NCBI GenBank assembly: GCA_964423345.1
Contig: CAYREV010000009.1
Span: 20,433-84,432 of the forward strand
Length of the DNA: 64,000 nt
Reading direction: 5' to 3'
Source of the DNA: CAYREV01 sp964423345
GTDB taxonomy: Bacteria; Bacteroidota; Rhodothermia; Balneolales; Balneolaceae
Each line of letters begins with the position of its first letter. The first letter of the stretch is position 1. The position numbers were made by a program, and so were the translations under genes. Positions 15,487-24,945 of this stretch are shown here, one piece after another. The notes below the pieces were generated by a model, which had not been told where the DNA came from, did not search any database, and saw nothing but the letters and a program-made list of their open reading frames with translations.

Positions 15487-16773
15487 ATGAACTGTGAAAT
15501 TATAAGCATTGGAAATGAATTGCTGATTGGCGATACCGTCAATACCAATGCAAGCTGGCTTGGGCAGTACCTGACGGATCACGGTTTGGAAGTGACCCGT
15601 ATCCATACGGTAGGCGACGACCTGGACCATATGATCTCGACGCTGAGCTCCAGCCTGGAGCGCGCGCGGCTGGTCATCACAACCGGGGGACTCGGGCCTA
15701 CACACGATGATATTACCAAAAAGGCTATTTTGGAGCTTTTTGAGGTGGATACGGTTATTCATGAGCCTACACTGGATTTTATCCGACAGGTATTTGAAAA
15801 ACGAAACATACCCTTCAGCAAATCCAACCATCAGCAGGCGGAGGTGCCCGCCAATGCCGAAGTCCTCTTCAACAGGCAGGGCACCGCCCCGGGCTTATGG
15901 ATAGAGGAGAAAGAGTGCCGCCTGGCGGTGCTCCCGGGCGTACCTTACGAGATGAAAAAACTGATGGAAGAGAAAGTCCTCCCGAGGATAAATGCGCTGG
16001 GGGACGGAAAGGAACACCGTTATTCCAGGTATATTGTGACCGCCGGGGTGGGCGAAAGTACGCTCAGCGACGAGGTTATAGGCACTCTCGACCGATTTCG
16101 GGGGGATGATATTACGGTGGCTTACCTGCCGAGTCCCCAGGGGGCCCGCATACGTATCAGCGGATATGGCAAAAGCAGGGAGGAGGCAGCCGACAAAATA
16201 AAACCCGTAGCCGACTACATTCATGAGAAAGCGGGCGATCTCATCATAGGTGAGGGCAAGGACCTTACGATCAGTGAAGCCCTGGGCAAACTGCTCAGGC
16301 AGCGGGGAATAACCATTTCGGTAGCCGAGAGCTGTACCGGTGGGTTGGTGGCAAACACCCTGACGGATATACCGGGCAGCAGCGACTATATGATGGGTGG
16401 GGTGGTGGCCTACTCCAACGAAGCCAAAGTCAAGCTCTTGAATGTGGATGGCGAAGTCCTCCGAAACTCAGGTGCGGTAAGCAAGCCCGTTGCACTGCAG
16501 ATGGCCCGTAATGCAGCCCGCCTTTTTGAAACGGACATCGGTATCTCGACCACCGGCATAGCGGGCCCGGGGGGAGGGACGGATGAGAAAGCCGTGGGCC
16601 TGGTGTGGATTGGCTGTTGGACAGCTGAGAGGCATTTTGCGCTGAAAGCGCTGTTTACCGACGACCGCCAGATCAATAAAGAACGCAGTACGGCCGTTGC
16701 ACTGGAAACCGTCCGCCGTTGCATACTGGGTATTCCCGCAATGCCATACGACCTTAAACCTGATCCGGCTTGA
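15487..16773 (+). CDS. cinA: CinA-type protein (molybdopterin-binding domain plus NMN amidohydrolase domain)
   Basis: The ATG at 15487 gives 428 residues starting MNCEIISIGNELLIGDTVN; the longer reading from 15442 adds an unlikely tail. Residues 1-170 are the MoCF/COG1058 domain (TTGGLGPTHDD, PGVPYEMKKLM). Residues about 265-425 are the CinA domain (SVAESCTGGLVANTLTDIPG, then GIAGPGGGTDEKAVG). The C-terminal domain deamidates nicotinamide mononucleotide; the N-terminal domain is linked to ADP-ribose pyrophosphatase activity in characterised relatives. The stop overlaps the start of the next gene (16770), so the two are coupled. Confidence 0.92.
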   Translation: MNCEIISIGNELLIGDTVNTNASWLGQYLTDHGLEVTRIHTVGDDLDHMISTLSSSLERARLVITTGGLGPTHDDITKKAILELFEVDTVIHEPTLDFIRQVFEKRNIPFSKSNHQQAEVPANAEVLFNRQGTAPGLWIEEKECRLAVLPGVPYEMKKLMEEKVLPRINALGDGKEHRYSRYIVTAGVGESTLSDEVIGTLDRFRGDDITVAYLPSPQGARIRISGYGKSREEAADKIKPVADYIHEKAGDLIIGEGKDLTISEALGKLLRQRGITISVAESCTGGLVANTLTDIPGSSDYMMGGVVAYSNEAKVKLLNVDGEVLRNSGAVSKPVALQMARNAARLFETDIGISTTGIAGPGGGTDEKAVGLVWIGCWTAERHFALKALFTDDRQINKERSTAVALETVRRCILGIPAMPYDLKPDPA

Positions 16774-18873
16774 GATATATACACCGTACATACCTCCCGG
16801 GCCTGCTATTGGCTCTTTTAACGGTTCCTGCATTAGCGCAGGTCGATACCACTGCTGTGGTGGATACGGCAGGGGTGGATACNNNNNNNNNNNNNNNNNN
16901 NNNNNNNNNNNNNNNNNNNNNNNNNNNNNNNNNNNNNNNNNNNNNNNNNNNNNNNNNNNNNNNNNNNNNNNNNNNNNNNNNNGGTGGATACGGCAGGGGT
17001 GGATACCACCGCTTTTGTGCCGCAGGGGGACTCCCTTGCGGCCGATTCGGCCGGGGAGATATTCGAAGTGGTTCCCTGGTCGTACCGGCAAAGCCTGCAA
17101 TCGGAGAAGACGGCGGGAGACAGTACGCTGCGATGGCAGCTGTGGCCCGACTGGACCTATAAAACCAACAGGGATCCGGGGGTCATATCCTACCGGCTTG
17201 GCACAAACCTGCGTACCAACGCCTATCTGGTAGATGCCCATGAGCCTCGTTATCAGCGCCTCTACTGGGAGGATGTGGAGCTCAACGACCCGGTAAGCGG
17301 CACCGTACAGTGGAATATGGTGCCTCAACATAAGATTTCGGCCTTCTATGCAGAAAATGAAGGGTTGTATCACGATTCCCGCTACTACCTGAAACAGTAT
17401 TACCTGAACAAGCCCCTTACACAGCTTAACTATACCGAGAGCAAATACTCCTATCGCGACCTTGATTTCATGGTGACCCGTAACTTCTCCCAGAAGACGA
17501 ATGCGGAATTAAGCTACTGGGACCGAAAGGGCGGAGGGGAGTTTGCCAACTCGGAGGTGCAGGGCAGGCAGATATTTGCCCGTATATACCACCTGCTCGA
17601 CCGTCAACAGATGGTTAAGCTGCATCTGCTGAACAACAAGTATACCTTGGGACAGCCTTTCGGCTATATTATACCCGATCAGCAAAATTATCACTTCGGC
17701 CGTTTTCTTACCGGTGCGAAGGAGGCGAGGGCCCGGTCGGAGATGGGGGCTACAAATATCGCCCTCAACTATTACCGCCGTTCACCCGACACCACGCGCA
17801 GGGAGGATAATTTTCACGCCGGCATATTTTATAACAACCGGAGCCGGCAGCTGGATTATTCGGCCGACACCACTTTTTACCGGATATGGTCGGTGGGAGC
17901 CAGTGCGCGTAAATGGCTGAACCTGGATCCCCTGACCCTGGAGGGGGGAGCGGGTTATGAATATTATTATAACGCCGACCATCTAAACAGCAGCCTCTGG
18001 CGCGGCTCCTGGGGGATTTTTAAAGCCGACGCCGAAGCCTCATTACAGCCGGTCAGTTTTTTCAGCCTGAATGGCGGCGCGGCCCTGCGGTATCGGTCGG
18101 ACCATTACATGGGGCATCATATCAGGATGGGAGCGGTTTTTAAACTGGGACGGTTATTGCAGGTAGACGCACAGCTGGCACGAGGGGTGTCCATACCGAC
18201 CAATCAACAGGTCTACTGGCATTCTATAGAGTTCGAAGGGAACCGGTCGCTGGCCGGCGAAAGGATACTTTCAGCCAGCGGTGATGTCCGCCTGCAACTG
18301 TTCAACACCCTGAAATTGGGAGTGAAGGGACAGCTTAAGAAGGTAAGCGACGGCATCATGGTAGGGGCTGACAGCACGTTCGGGAATGTCGATCCCTATA
18401 ATTCCGTCTCGGTATCGCCGTATATGGATCTGAATTCGAGGTATGTTGAATTGTCGGCATCGGCAACCTATCATGCCTACGACGACATCCTGGGCATCGG
18501 AAACCGGCCGTTGCCATTGGACGATGATCCCCGTATCTGGCTGAGGGGCAGTGCATATATCAAGGGATATCTGTTTGACCGCGCCACCTTCGTAAAGGCG
18601 GGTCTTTCGGGCATATACTCCCCCTTCCGCTACCGGGCCGGTCATTATAATCCCGTGCTGGATAGCTGGCAACCCTTAAGCGACGACCAGCACCTTCCGG
18701 TATTCTCGCGACTGGACGCCGAGCTGTCGGCAAGGGTACGCACCATCATGTTCCTGCTGCGGCTGGAAAATGCTCTTGACGATGTTAACCAGCTCGGCTA
18801 CTTTGAGACGGCGCAATACCCCATGAGCCGACGGAGGTTCTTCTTCGGGATCCGGGTTTTATTCAGAAACTGA
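16770..18873 (+). CDS. Outer-membrane beta-barrel protein (putative porin), interrupted by assembly gap
   Basis: The N-terminal part (from 16770) has a signal peptide, LLALLTVPALAQ, then a VDTTAVVDTAGVD linker that runs into the N block. The reading resumes after the gap as VDTAGVDTTAFVPQGDS in another nominal frame, and gives about 625 further residues. If the identical 24-base ends flanking the Ns are merged, the two parts join in frame, so the gene is probably intact. The body has periodic aromatic strands of a barrel and ends in SRRRFFFGIRVLFRN, an outer-membrane C-terminal signal. It resembles barrel-only, porin-like proteins of Bacteroidota; no TonB plug is seen. Its start overlaps the cinA stop and ftsX follows. 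Confidence 0.75.
16883..16982. other. 100-base N gap with identical 24-base flanks
   Basis: Exactly 100 Ns, a conventional scaffold-gap length. The 24 bases before it (starting GGTGGATACGGC, ending GGTGGATAC) equal the first 24 after it. The real distance is thus unknown and may be negative (an unmerged overlap) or may hide extra VDT-type repeat units. Confidence 0.9.
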
Positions 18874-18953
18874 TAAACGGGAGAATTAAAATTTGCTGAA
18901 CTCCCTCTCATTGCAGAGATTCAATCAAAATAAACGACTGCCGACTAACGAAT

Positions 18954-19838
18954 ATGAGTTTAGGATATATCATTAAAGAAGGAGTCTCGGGTATTAAAAG
19001 GGCCCGTCTGGCTTCATTCACCTCTATTTTCTCCCTGTTTATTGCCGTGCTTCTGCTCGGGGTGCTGGCTCGCTTTTCCTATAATGCCTACGAGGTGGCG
19101 CAGTCGCTGAAAAAGTCGATAGATATTGAAGTCTTTATCCACGATATCGACAACCGTACCACCCTGGAGCTGAAGGACAAACTCGGGAAGGAGCCGCTGG
19201 TGGGAGAGCTGACGTTTATCTCCAAGGACAGTGCCGCTAAAATTTTTGAAGAGGAGTTCGGTGCGGGCGGCTCCTCCCTGGCCGACCTTAAATTCCTGCC
19301 GGCTTCCTTCAAACTGAAGATTAAAGCCGGTACCGAGGTGAGCCGGGTTGATTCGCTCGTAACGGAAATATCAAAGTACAGGGGGGTAGACGAGGTCGAG
19401 TTCAACCAGCGCCTGCTGGAGCTGATACAGACCCGTTTCCGTACGGTTGCTCTGGCGGGAGCCGGCGTGGGACTTCTGATATTGTTGGCCTCTCTAATAC
19501 TGGTGTTCAACACCATCCGGCTGACGATATACGCCAAAAGGGGCCTCATCAAGGCGATGAAACTGGTCGGGGCCACCAACAGCTTCATACGAAGACCCTT
19601 CCTGGTTGAAGGTATTATACAGGGGCTGATAGCCGGACTGCTGGCAACGGGAGTGGCCTACCTGCTATTTCAGTATCTGCTTCCCGCCTACATTCCACAG
19701 TTCGGGGTATTGGACTGGCCTTTCGGACGCTGGTACTACCTGAGCGGAGCCATGGTGCTGCTTTCCATCCTGATGGGATATTGGGGAAGCCAGTGGGCTG
19801 CCAGGCGTTTTATCCGAAAAACCTCGATTTCGGAGTAA
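18954..19838 (+). CDS. ftsX: Cell-division ABC-transporter permease-like protein FtsX
   Basis: This protein of 294 residues has the FtsX layout: one helix at about 22-45 after a short cytosolic N-terminus (YIIKEGVSGIKRARLASF), a periplasmic domain at about 50-165 (IDIEVFIHDIDNRTT, TFISKDSAAKIFEEEFG), then three helices with the conserved KAMKLVGATNSFIRRPFLVEG between the first two. FtsX with FtsE controls peptidoglycan hydrolases at division. No ftsE lies next to it here, which is common in this phylum. It follows the barrel gene after about 80 bases on the same strand. Confidence 0.92.
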   Translation: MSLGYIIKEGVSGIKRARLASFTSIFSLFIAVLLLGVLARFSYNAYEVAQSLKKSIDIEVFIHDIDNRTTLELKDKLGKEPLVGELTFISKDSAAKIFEEEFGAGGSSLADLKFLPASFKLKIKAGTEVSRVDSLVTEISKYRGVDEVEFNQRLLELIQTRFRTVALAGAGVGLLILLASLILVFNTIRLTIYAKRGLIKAMKLVGATNSFIRRPFLVEGIIQGLIAGLLATGVAYLLFQYLLPAYIPQFGVLDWPFGRWYYLSGAMVLLSILMGYWGSQWAARRFIRKTSISE

Positions 19839-19848
19839 GCCGCTGTTT

Positions 19849-20005
19849 TTATTCGGTAACCCACTTCTTGGCCCATTTGCTTTCTTCGAGTGGAAAAGCC
19901 TTGACGTCTATGGAGGGGAAAAGTTTGTCGCCGGTCCCGGCAATCTTCTGCAGCCATTTTTAACCCTACGATGTTGCCACGCTGAAAATCTATAAGTTCG
20001 ATCAT
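19849..20005 (-). pseudogene. Remnant of a SpoIIAA-like STAS/SEC14 protein
   Basis: Two pieces in different minus-strand frames look like the two ends of one small SpoIIAA-like protein (usually about 120 residues). The start piece, from ATG at 20005, reads MIELIDFQRGNIVGLK. After a run of five A residues the frame shifts, and WLQKIAGTGDKLFPSIDVKA continues as FPLEESKWAKKWVTE to a stop at 19849. In intact relatives the ends are of the type MIE....GNVVG and W...L..PF....VR.F.L.E...A..W. About half of the protein, the middle, is missing. It is thus a deletion derivative plus frameshift. Confidence 0.5.
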
Positions 20006-20095
20006 GATGGCGAAAGCCTTGGCTGCAGTTGAAACTATTACTATAAAGCAAAACAAAGGCCATGCGTTCAAAGTGCGAAAGGGGATGGCCGGCGA

Positions 20096-20890
20096 CTATT
20101 TTTTTCGGGAAACGACGACTTCCCGCGTGCTCCGCCTGATGGTGAAGAGCAGGTTGTGTTGCCGGAAACGGTCCCACGCTATGCCTTGCCCCTCGTTTTC
20201 TATGGGGATGACTTCCAGCAGTTTCAACCTGGATCCCGCTTCGGGAAGTTTCATGGCATATATTTCGGGGAGGTCATGTCCCGAGATATATAAGTTACCA
20301 TCGGGTCCCCAGGATCCGCCCGAATTGCTTTTGGTTCCGAACTTATCGAGCACCTCTTCGGGAAAGAGCCACGATTCAAGGGGTTGCCAGCGGTCGTTGA
20401 ACTTGACGAGCTGGGTCCACCGGTTGTCTTTGCCGGTTGCCTCCCTGAATTCCAGGTAGTGCGCGAAGACGCCCCACCAGTAACCCTTGTGGCGGTCGAG
20501 CCAGGTCAGGGACCCCCAGCGGTTGCCGAAGCTGTACGAGTCGATATGATGCATGGTTTCGGAATCCCATACCTCGACGGAGGAGGTCATCGGGATCTCC
20601 GGGTAATTAGAATGGGCTGCATACAACTTTCCGTTGACGACAACTCCACTGTCAAGGTGAATGATGCCACTCTGCTCCCCGCCGGTCCACCGTCCCTCCA
20701 GTTTACCGGACTCCCTATGGTACTTGCCTATAACGGTGCTGGAAATGGCATAGAAGTGGCTGCTGTCTACCGCCACCGCCTGGTGAGCGTATTCGGCCTG
20801 AAAGGTCTTCACCGTTTCAAAGGTGGTTTGAGCTGAAACGTCGGTGATATTTAACAACAGCAAGATGATAACAGGAACTGTGATCTTCAT
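20096..20890 (-). CDS. Secreted protein of unknown function, possible beta-propeller
   Basis: This 264-residue protein has a signal peptide (MKITVPVIILLLLNITDVSA). The mature part has repeated short strands with aromatic and glycine turns: AVAVDSSHFYAISS, GKYHRESGKLEG, GVVVNGKLYAAHSNY, SVEVWDSETMHHIDSY, GGSWGPDGNLYISGHD. This spacing fits a six- or seven-bladed propeller of the NHL/YVTN kind, though no named family is certain. No catalytic motif is visible. The remnant of a STAS protein lies just downstream on the same strand. Confidence 0.7.
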   Translation of the reverse strand: MKITVPVIILLLLNITDVSAQTTFETVKTFQAEYAHQAVAVDSSHFYAISSTVIGKYHRESGKLEGRWTGGEQSGIIHLDSGVVVNGKLYAAHSNYPEIPMTSSVEVWDSETMHHIDSYSFGNRWGSLTWLDRHKGYWWGVFAHYLEFREATGKDNRWTQLVKFNDRWQPLESWLFPEEVLDKFGTKSNSGGSWGPDGNLYISGHDLPEIYAMKLPEAGSRLKLLEVIPIENEGQGIAWDRFRQHNLLFTIRRSTREVVVSRKK

Positions 20891-21007
20891 AATTCAACTT
20901 TTTTAGAATGTTTTTAATGACTCGAGGAACAATATAGAAATCATTGGCCAATTATTACCGGACTCAGGCAAATATCCGAATGTAAGATTTAATGTGGGTG
21001 GGGTAGC

Positions 21008-23251
21008 CTAGTACCCGAAGGTATAGGTGTACTTTACCAGAAGGGTTCGGCTGCTGCTGAGGGGACGTGTAGGGGTATAGGAGTACCTGTCGGTATTGAG
21101 CCCCTCGTTATAGACTATATAGAGGTCGTTTCCCTCCTTCGGGTTATATCGCAGCCGGAAGTTGGAAATTATAGCGCTGGCTGCGTTGCTGTACTGGGCG
21201 AAAGTGCTGACTGACAGTTCGTTGCTGAAAAAGTACTGCAGCCTGAGCCTACCGATATGAGCGGTGAAATCGTCGTTCCTATCGGGGAAAACAACCCTGT
21301 TCATTTCATAGTAAGGATGCATCTTGAAATGACGGGAGAGGCTCCAGCTTATACCCAGGCTTCCGCTCCCCCGGTATCCGTCGAAGAATTCTCCCCCGGA
21401 GAGGTTGATCCGGTAGACGAAAAGATTGGCATCGGCAGTGCTGAAATTCCCTTCAAAGCCGTAGAATTTATATTTGCCGGCGGGTACAATCACGCCGTCG
21501 AATAATTCAAACGATTCGGTAAGGTTTTCAAAGAAGAAAGAGGGGCCGAGATTGATATAATTGCCATTTTTCCAGCTGGCATCCCAGCGGGGACCCACTT
21601 CGGCCGATTGTGTGGATCCTGTTTGATTGTCCAGAAAGATGGACCCCTGAAGGTTTACCTTCTGGTTTATAAATGGGGAGTCCTCATCTGAAAACCATCC
21701 GTAGTAGATGGAGTTGCCGAAACGGGAATAGTTCTCACGTACTTCAAAGCCTACGCCGGGATTGTAGAGGTCGCCCGACCGGGAATAGGATAGATTGTAT
21801 CCGAAGCCATCGACGCGGCGGGTTTCCCACCCCAGATGTAACCGGGCATTGCCGACTGAGGTAAGCCGGTTCGGATTCCCGTTTTCAAAAGTCTGCGCAA
21901 AGGTGGCATTGAGGTAGTCGTCATCAAATACCCGTATATTTGCATCAACAGCATAGGCATAATTGTAGGTACCGTCATCGCCCACACGGCTGGTCACCAT
22001 GGTGCCCAGGAACGAATTTTGGTTGAATATATTCCTTCTCAGCCGAAGTACGCCGAAGTTTTCGGAAGGGATGCCCGGGCCGTCCCTGGCCGTTTGCATA
22101 TTGATGAAACCCAGGTCCCATTCACCTACTCGACCCACCAGCCGGGCACCGCCCAGTATGCGGACTTCCTGTCCGTCGTTGATCCCTATGCGACGGCTGT
22201 AAAACAGGCGGTTGGGTCCCCCGAAGTTCAAATCAAACAGGCTGGCCCTTTCTTGAAAAAACTTCCTTTTTTCCGGAAAGAAGAGGGAGAACCGGGTCAG
22301 GTTTACCTGTTGGTTGTCGGCCTCCACCTGGGCGAAATCTGTATTGACCGTCAGGTCCAGGGTCAGGTTGCTGGTCAAGCCGTATTTTACGTCAATTCCG
22401 GCATCATAGGTCAGGTTGTCATCCCTCAGGTAAGCTGTTTCCGGGCCGTTAAGCTCGTGACGCTGTCCAAAGCCACCCAGAAGATAGGGAGTAACGTAAA
22501 AAGGACGCTGACTCTCAAGGCTGTCGAATTTCATTTTTCGGGCCAGGGAAGGCTTGTATTGCCCCCACCAACCCCAATCATTCGGGATGGAGGGATAAAT
22601 GCTGGATTCCGATTTGCGGGCTATCCAACGCTGTACGATAACACCCATGACGACCTCGTCACCGGTGCTTTGGTAGCGAAGGCTTTTGAAGGGTATACGC
22701 ATTTCCGCAAACCAGCCCTCTTCATTCTGAACCGTTTCGGTATCCCAGAAAGTGTTCCAGCTTATGCTGATAGGAAAATTTCCCTGCGCATCGTTATATA
22801 CGGTCAGGTCGGTCCGCGAGTTGCCCGGGGTGACAAAAAATCCCAACATGTTTTCATTATCGTTGAATGTATCGATCATGATACCCAGCCAGTCGTCCGA
22901 TGGGGACCCGCTGTCCCGGTCCAATGCCGTGGTTTGAATTTTGGAAGGTTCCCCGTCGTAGAGCTTGGCGCCGATATACAGATACTCGGAGGTAAAGCCG
23001 ATACGTATGTCCGATTTCTCCGTGGGGGTCTTGCCCGATTCGGGCAGGTACATGGTCATGGGCAGGGGAGATAGCTTATCCCATGCTTCCTCGTCGGGTA
23101 TGCCGTCCAGCTCAATGGGTCCGTCCAGCCGGTCAATAGTGAGGGGAGGAGCAGACGATTGCCCGTAGCCGGCGGCGGGCATGGCTACCCACAGTATTAT
23201 CATGCAAATAGATGCACCCAAAGTATGGTGTGAAAGCTTTAAGCAGAACAA
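21008..23251 (-). CDS. DUF5916-type outer-membrane protein with N-terminal CBM9-like domain
   Basis: About 747 residues from a TTG at 23251; an ATG at 23377 would place the start inside the preceding gene's terminal hairpin and run through an AT-rich promoter-like stretch (23280-23330), so I prefer the TTG. A signal peptide ends near PAAGYGQ. The next 200 residues form a carbohydrate-binding family 9-like sandwich (IELDGIPDEEAWDKL, DIRIGFTSEYLYIGAKLYD). The rest is a long barrel with paired aromatic strands that ends in VKYTYTFGY. Such DUF5916 proteins are common in Bacteroidota; the function is unknown, and glycan or peptide uptake is often supposed. Confidence 0.85.
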   Translation of the reverse strand: MFCLKLSHHTLGASICMIILWVAMPAAGYGQSSAPPLTIDRLDGPIELDGIPDEEAWDKLSPLPMTMYLPESGKTPTEKSDIRIGFTSEYLYIGAKLYDGEPSKIQTTALDRDSGSPSDDWLGIMIDTFNDNENMLGFFVTPGNSRTDLTVYNDAQGNFPISISWNTFWDTETVQNEEGWFAEMRIPFKSLRYQSTGDEVVMGVIVQRWIARKSESSIYPSIPNDWGWWGQYKPSLARKMKFDSLESQRPFYVTPYLLGGFGQRHELNGPETAYLRDDNLTYDAGIDVKYGLTSNLTLDLTVNTDFAQVEADNQQVNLTRFSLFFPEKRKFFQERASLFDLNFGGPNRLFYSRRIGINDGQEVRILGGARLVGRVGEWDLGFINMQTARDGPGIPSENFGVLRLRRNIFNQNSFLGTMVTSRVGDDGTYNYAYAVDANIRVFDDDYLNATFAQTFENGNPNRLTSVGNARLHLGWETRRVDGFGYNLSYSRSGDLYNPGVGFEVRENYSRFGNSIYYGWFSDEDSPFINQKVNLQGSIFLDNQTGSTQSAEVGPRWDASWKNGNYINLGPSFFFENLTESFELFDGVIVPAGKYKFYGFEGNFSTADANLFVYRINLSGGEFFDGYRGSGSLGISWSLSRHFKMHPYYEMNRVVFPDRNDDFTAHIGRLRLQYFFSNELSVSTFAQYSNAASAIISNFRLRYNPKEGNDLYIVYNEGLNTDRYSYTPTRPLSSSRTLLVKYTYTFGY

Positions 23252-23349
23252 ACGGCCATCCCCCTTAAGTCGCGTTAAGGTATTTTTATAACAATAATAT
23301 TTAATTTTTTTCCAATCAAATGTAAAAAGGAAGGTCAAAATCTTAATGC

Positions 23350-23937
23350 CTAAGAGCCTTCGGTGTCTTTTAGGCATCGGATACTGAAGCCATATTTTTT
23401 ACTAACCGGCTCCTGCTCTACCGTATTATCCGAGCCAAAGACCGTCAACATCCATGCACTGCTTCCAGTGCTGATTCCATCCGTAAATTCACTTCCGGTC
23501 CAATAAATGCCCTGCGACTGATTGCCCACATAGACGCCTTCTGCAAAACGGAAGCCCCCCAGCTGCAGAGAGAGATGCTCATCAGACTTGAGGACCCTGC
23601 CGGCCAAACCCTTTCCCCCCAGATCGTTAACCAAGACATTCCATTCAGAGTGGGTGGGGAGGCGCCAGCCGTCCGGGCAGGCCTCCAGGGCAGCAAACCA
23701 GTTGTACAACCTGCCGTAATCTTCTGCATAAAAAGTATCGTCGCTGTATATCCAGGTTCCGTTTTCGGTATGGTAGTTCAGGTTCTCTGCCATCCAAATC
23801 TGTCCTCCATAATGGAATACTTCATAGCTTCTTCCATCCCTGAGGTCATGTAGCACCTCCAATTTGTTAGTTTCCCTGCAAGACTGGGTAAGGATAAGCA
23901 GCAGAGAAACGATTATTAATTTGATTTGGGTAGACAT
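23350..23937 (-). CDS. FISUMP-domain lipoprotein
   Basis: The ATG at 23937 gives 195 residues starting MSTQIKLII, with lipobox LTQSC; an ATG at 23970 is also in frame. The mature part is a Fibrobacter-major-paralogous (FISUMP) domain: GGQIWMAENLNYHTENGTW, YGRLYNWFAALEACPDGWRL, PTHSEWNVLVNDLGG, then SGFSIRCLKD-like end (YGFSIRCLKD). These exported domains are often in surface lipoproteins of unknown function. It precedes the DUF5916 gene on the same strand by about 98 bases, with a weak hairpin (TGCCTAA/TTAGGCA) over its stop. Confidence 0.8.
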   Translation of the reverse strand: MSTQIKLIIVSLLLILTQSCRETNKLEVLHDLRDGRSYEVFHYGGQIWMAENLNYHTENGTWIYSDDTFYAEDYGRLYNWFAALEACPDGWRLPTHSEWNVLVNDLGGKGLAGRVLKSDEHLSLQLGGFRFAEGVYVGNQSQGIYWTGSEFTDGISTGSSAWMLTVFGSDNTVEQEPVSKKYGFSIRCLKDTEGS

Positions 23938-24061
23938 GGCATTACACCTGTGGTCGTTATTTCCGTGCATACATACACGATAAGGTAAATATTGAGAATG
24001 TCATAAGAAATGCATGCATTGTTAATCATGGCAAAAGGTTACATTTGACCAAATAAATTCA

Positions 24062-24181
24062 TCGAAATCTAATAAAAACGGCTACGAGCAGCACAGTCCT
24101 TTTATACCCGAAATGGGTTACCACTATATCAATGTAGGATTACTGGACGGAACCGTGGATCCGGCACAACCTGAAACCCTG
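24062..24181 (+). pseudogene. Fragment of a GYHY-motif secreted protein
   Basis: An open frame without a start reads NGYEQHSPFIPEMGYHYINV, then GLLDGTVDPAQPETL, and loses similarity at about 24181. The pattern of a GY, a P-x-M-G-[YF]-H-Y and an L-x-DGT followed by P-E-x-L is found in a family of exported proteins of unknown role. Only about 40 residues remain, with no start or proper end, so it is a broken gene piece. It meets the DJ-1 remnant on the other strand at the same point. Confidence 0.45.
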
Positions 24182-24269
24182 CGGTATCTGCAGCTGTTTC
24201 TTCGCCAAGCAGCCGTGCTATTATATGTAGAGCACCGTCAATACCGGCCGTAACACCCGCGGTGGTTAT
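24180..24269 (-). pseudogene. C-terminal fragment of a DJ-1/PfpI family protein
   Basis: The minus strand reads ITTAGVTAGIDGALHIIARL then LGEETAADTA, which matches the C-terminal end of DJ-1/PfpI (ThiJ) proteins, typically TAGGVSAGIDxALHLVARLLGEE. No start or catalytic cysteine region is present. The CPBP protease gene uses the first 32 bases of this fragment in a different frame for its last residues, so the fragment is not translated as a DJ-1 protein. Confidence 0.5.
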
Positions 24270-24945
24270 ACTTTTTTCGCAAAAGACAGAGTACCAGCAG
24301 GGGGATACCCATGTACCACAGGAAGGTTAATGCCGCATAGGTTCCGGTAAGTTCATCAAATTCCCCGACCACCAGCAGGCCGGTACCCTGGGGTCCGCCC
24401 GAAAAAACCGTGTTGTTGACCAGGTTCCAGCCCAGGTGGAGGCCAATAGGCAGGATAATCGATTTTGTGTAGGCGTAGGCCGTAGCAAATACATACCCCA
24501 TGAATCCGGTAGTCAGAAATACGGCTGCCATTCCCAGGGTATCCCCCCATACGTCGTACGACCACCAGTGGTCAATACCGAAAGCGGCCGATGTAAGTAG
24601 CAGTCCCCAGCTGGTCCCAACATATTTTATAAGAAAATAGAGAATGACGCCCCGGTAGAGCAGTTCTTCAAAAAAGACGGAGCTCAGGTTGAATGCCAGG
24701 GATGATAGTATGGCGTGGCCGGTGATTTCGTCAGAGAGGGACCAAGAGGCCTGGTTATACAGGGAGAAGACAATTTGGGTCAGCAGGCAGAGTGTGGCCA
24801 TCAGCAGAAAACCGGCGGCGAATTCCTTCAGGCGTTGCCTGCCGGGCAACAGCCATTCCGAGAATATATTTTTTCTTTCCACAATGTAGACCCCCACCCA
24901 GCTGAGGAACAACAGGGCCGCTATAAGAACCGAAGTAAAAAGCAT
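24238..24945 (-). CDS. CPBP-family intramembrane glutamic protease
   Basis: This 235-residue polytopic membrane protein has the CPBP/Abi signature: FFEELLYRG (EExxxR, motif 1) at about residue 95, and FGIDHW (FxxxH, motif 2) at about 130. A third motif region, LGWNLVNNTVF, holds the last polar residue. Family members include CAAX prenyl proteases and bacteriocin self-protection proteins; the substrate here is unknown. The last ten residues (YNHRGCYGRY) come from reading a decayed DJ-1 gene in another frame, so the C-terminus has been replaced after a break at about 24270. Confidence 0.85.
   Translation of the reverse strand: MLFTSVLIAALLFLSWVGVYIVERKNIFSEWLLPGRQRLKEFAAGFLLMATLCLLTQIVFSLYNQASWSLSDEITGHAILSSLAFNLSSVFFEELLYRGVILYFLIKYVGTSWGLLLTSAAFGIDHWWSYDVWGDTLGMAAVFLTTGFMGYVFATAYAYTKSIILPIGLHLGWNLVNNTVFSGGPQGTGLLVVGEFDELTGTYAALTFLWYMGIPLLVLCLLRKKYNHRGCYGRY

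Noticed and set aside
22019..23074. 351-codon open frame antisense to the DUF5916 gene
   Set aside because: The opposite strand has a coherent CBM9-like domain and barrel; this frame shows no known domain.
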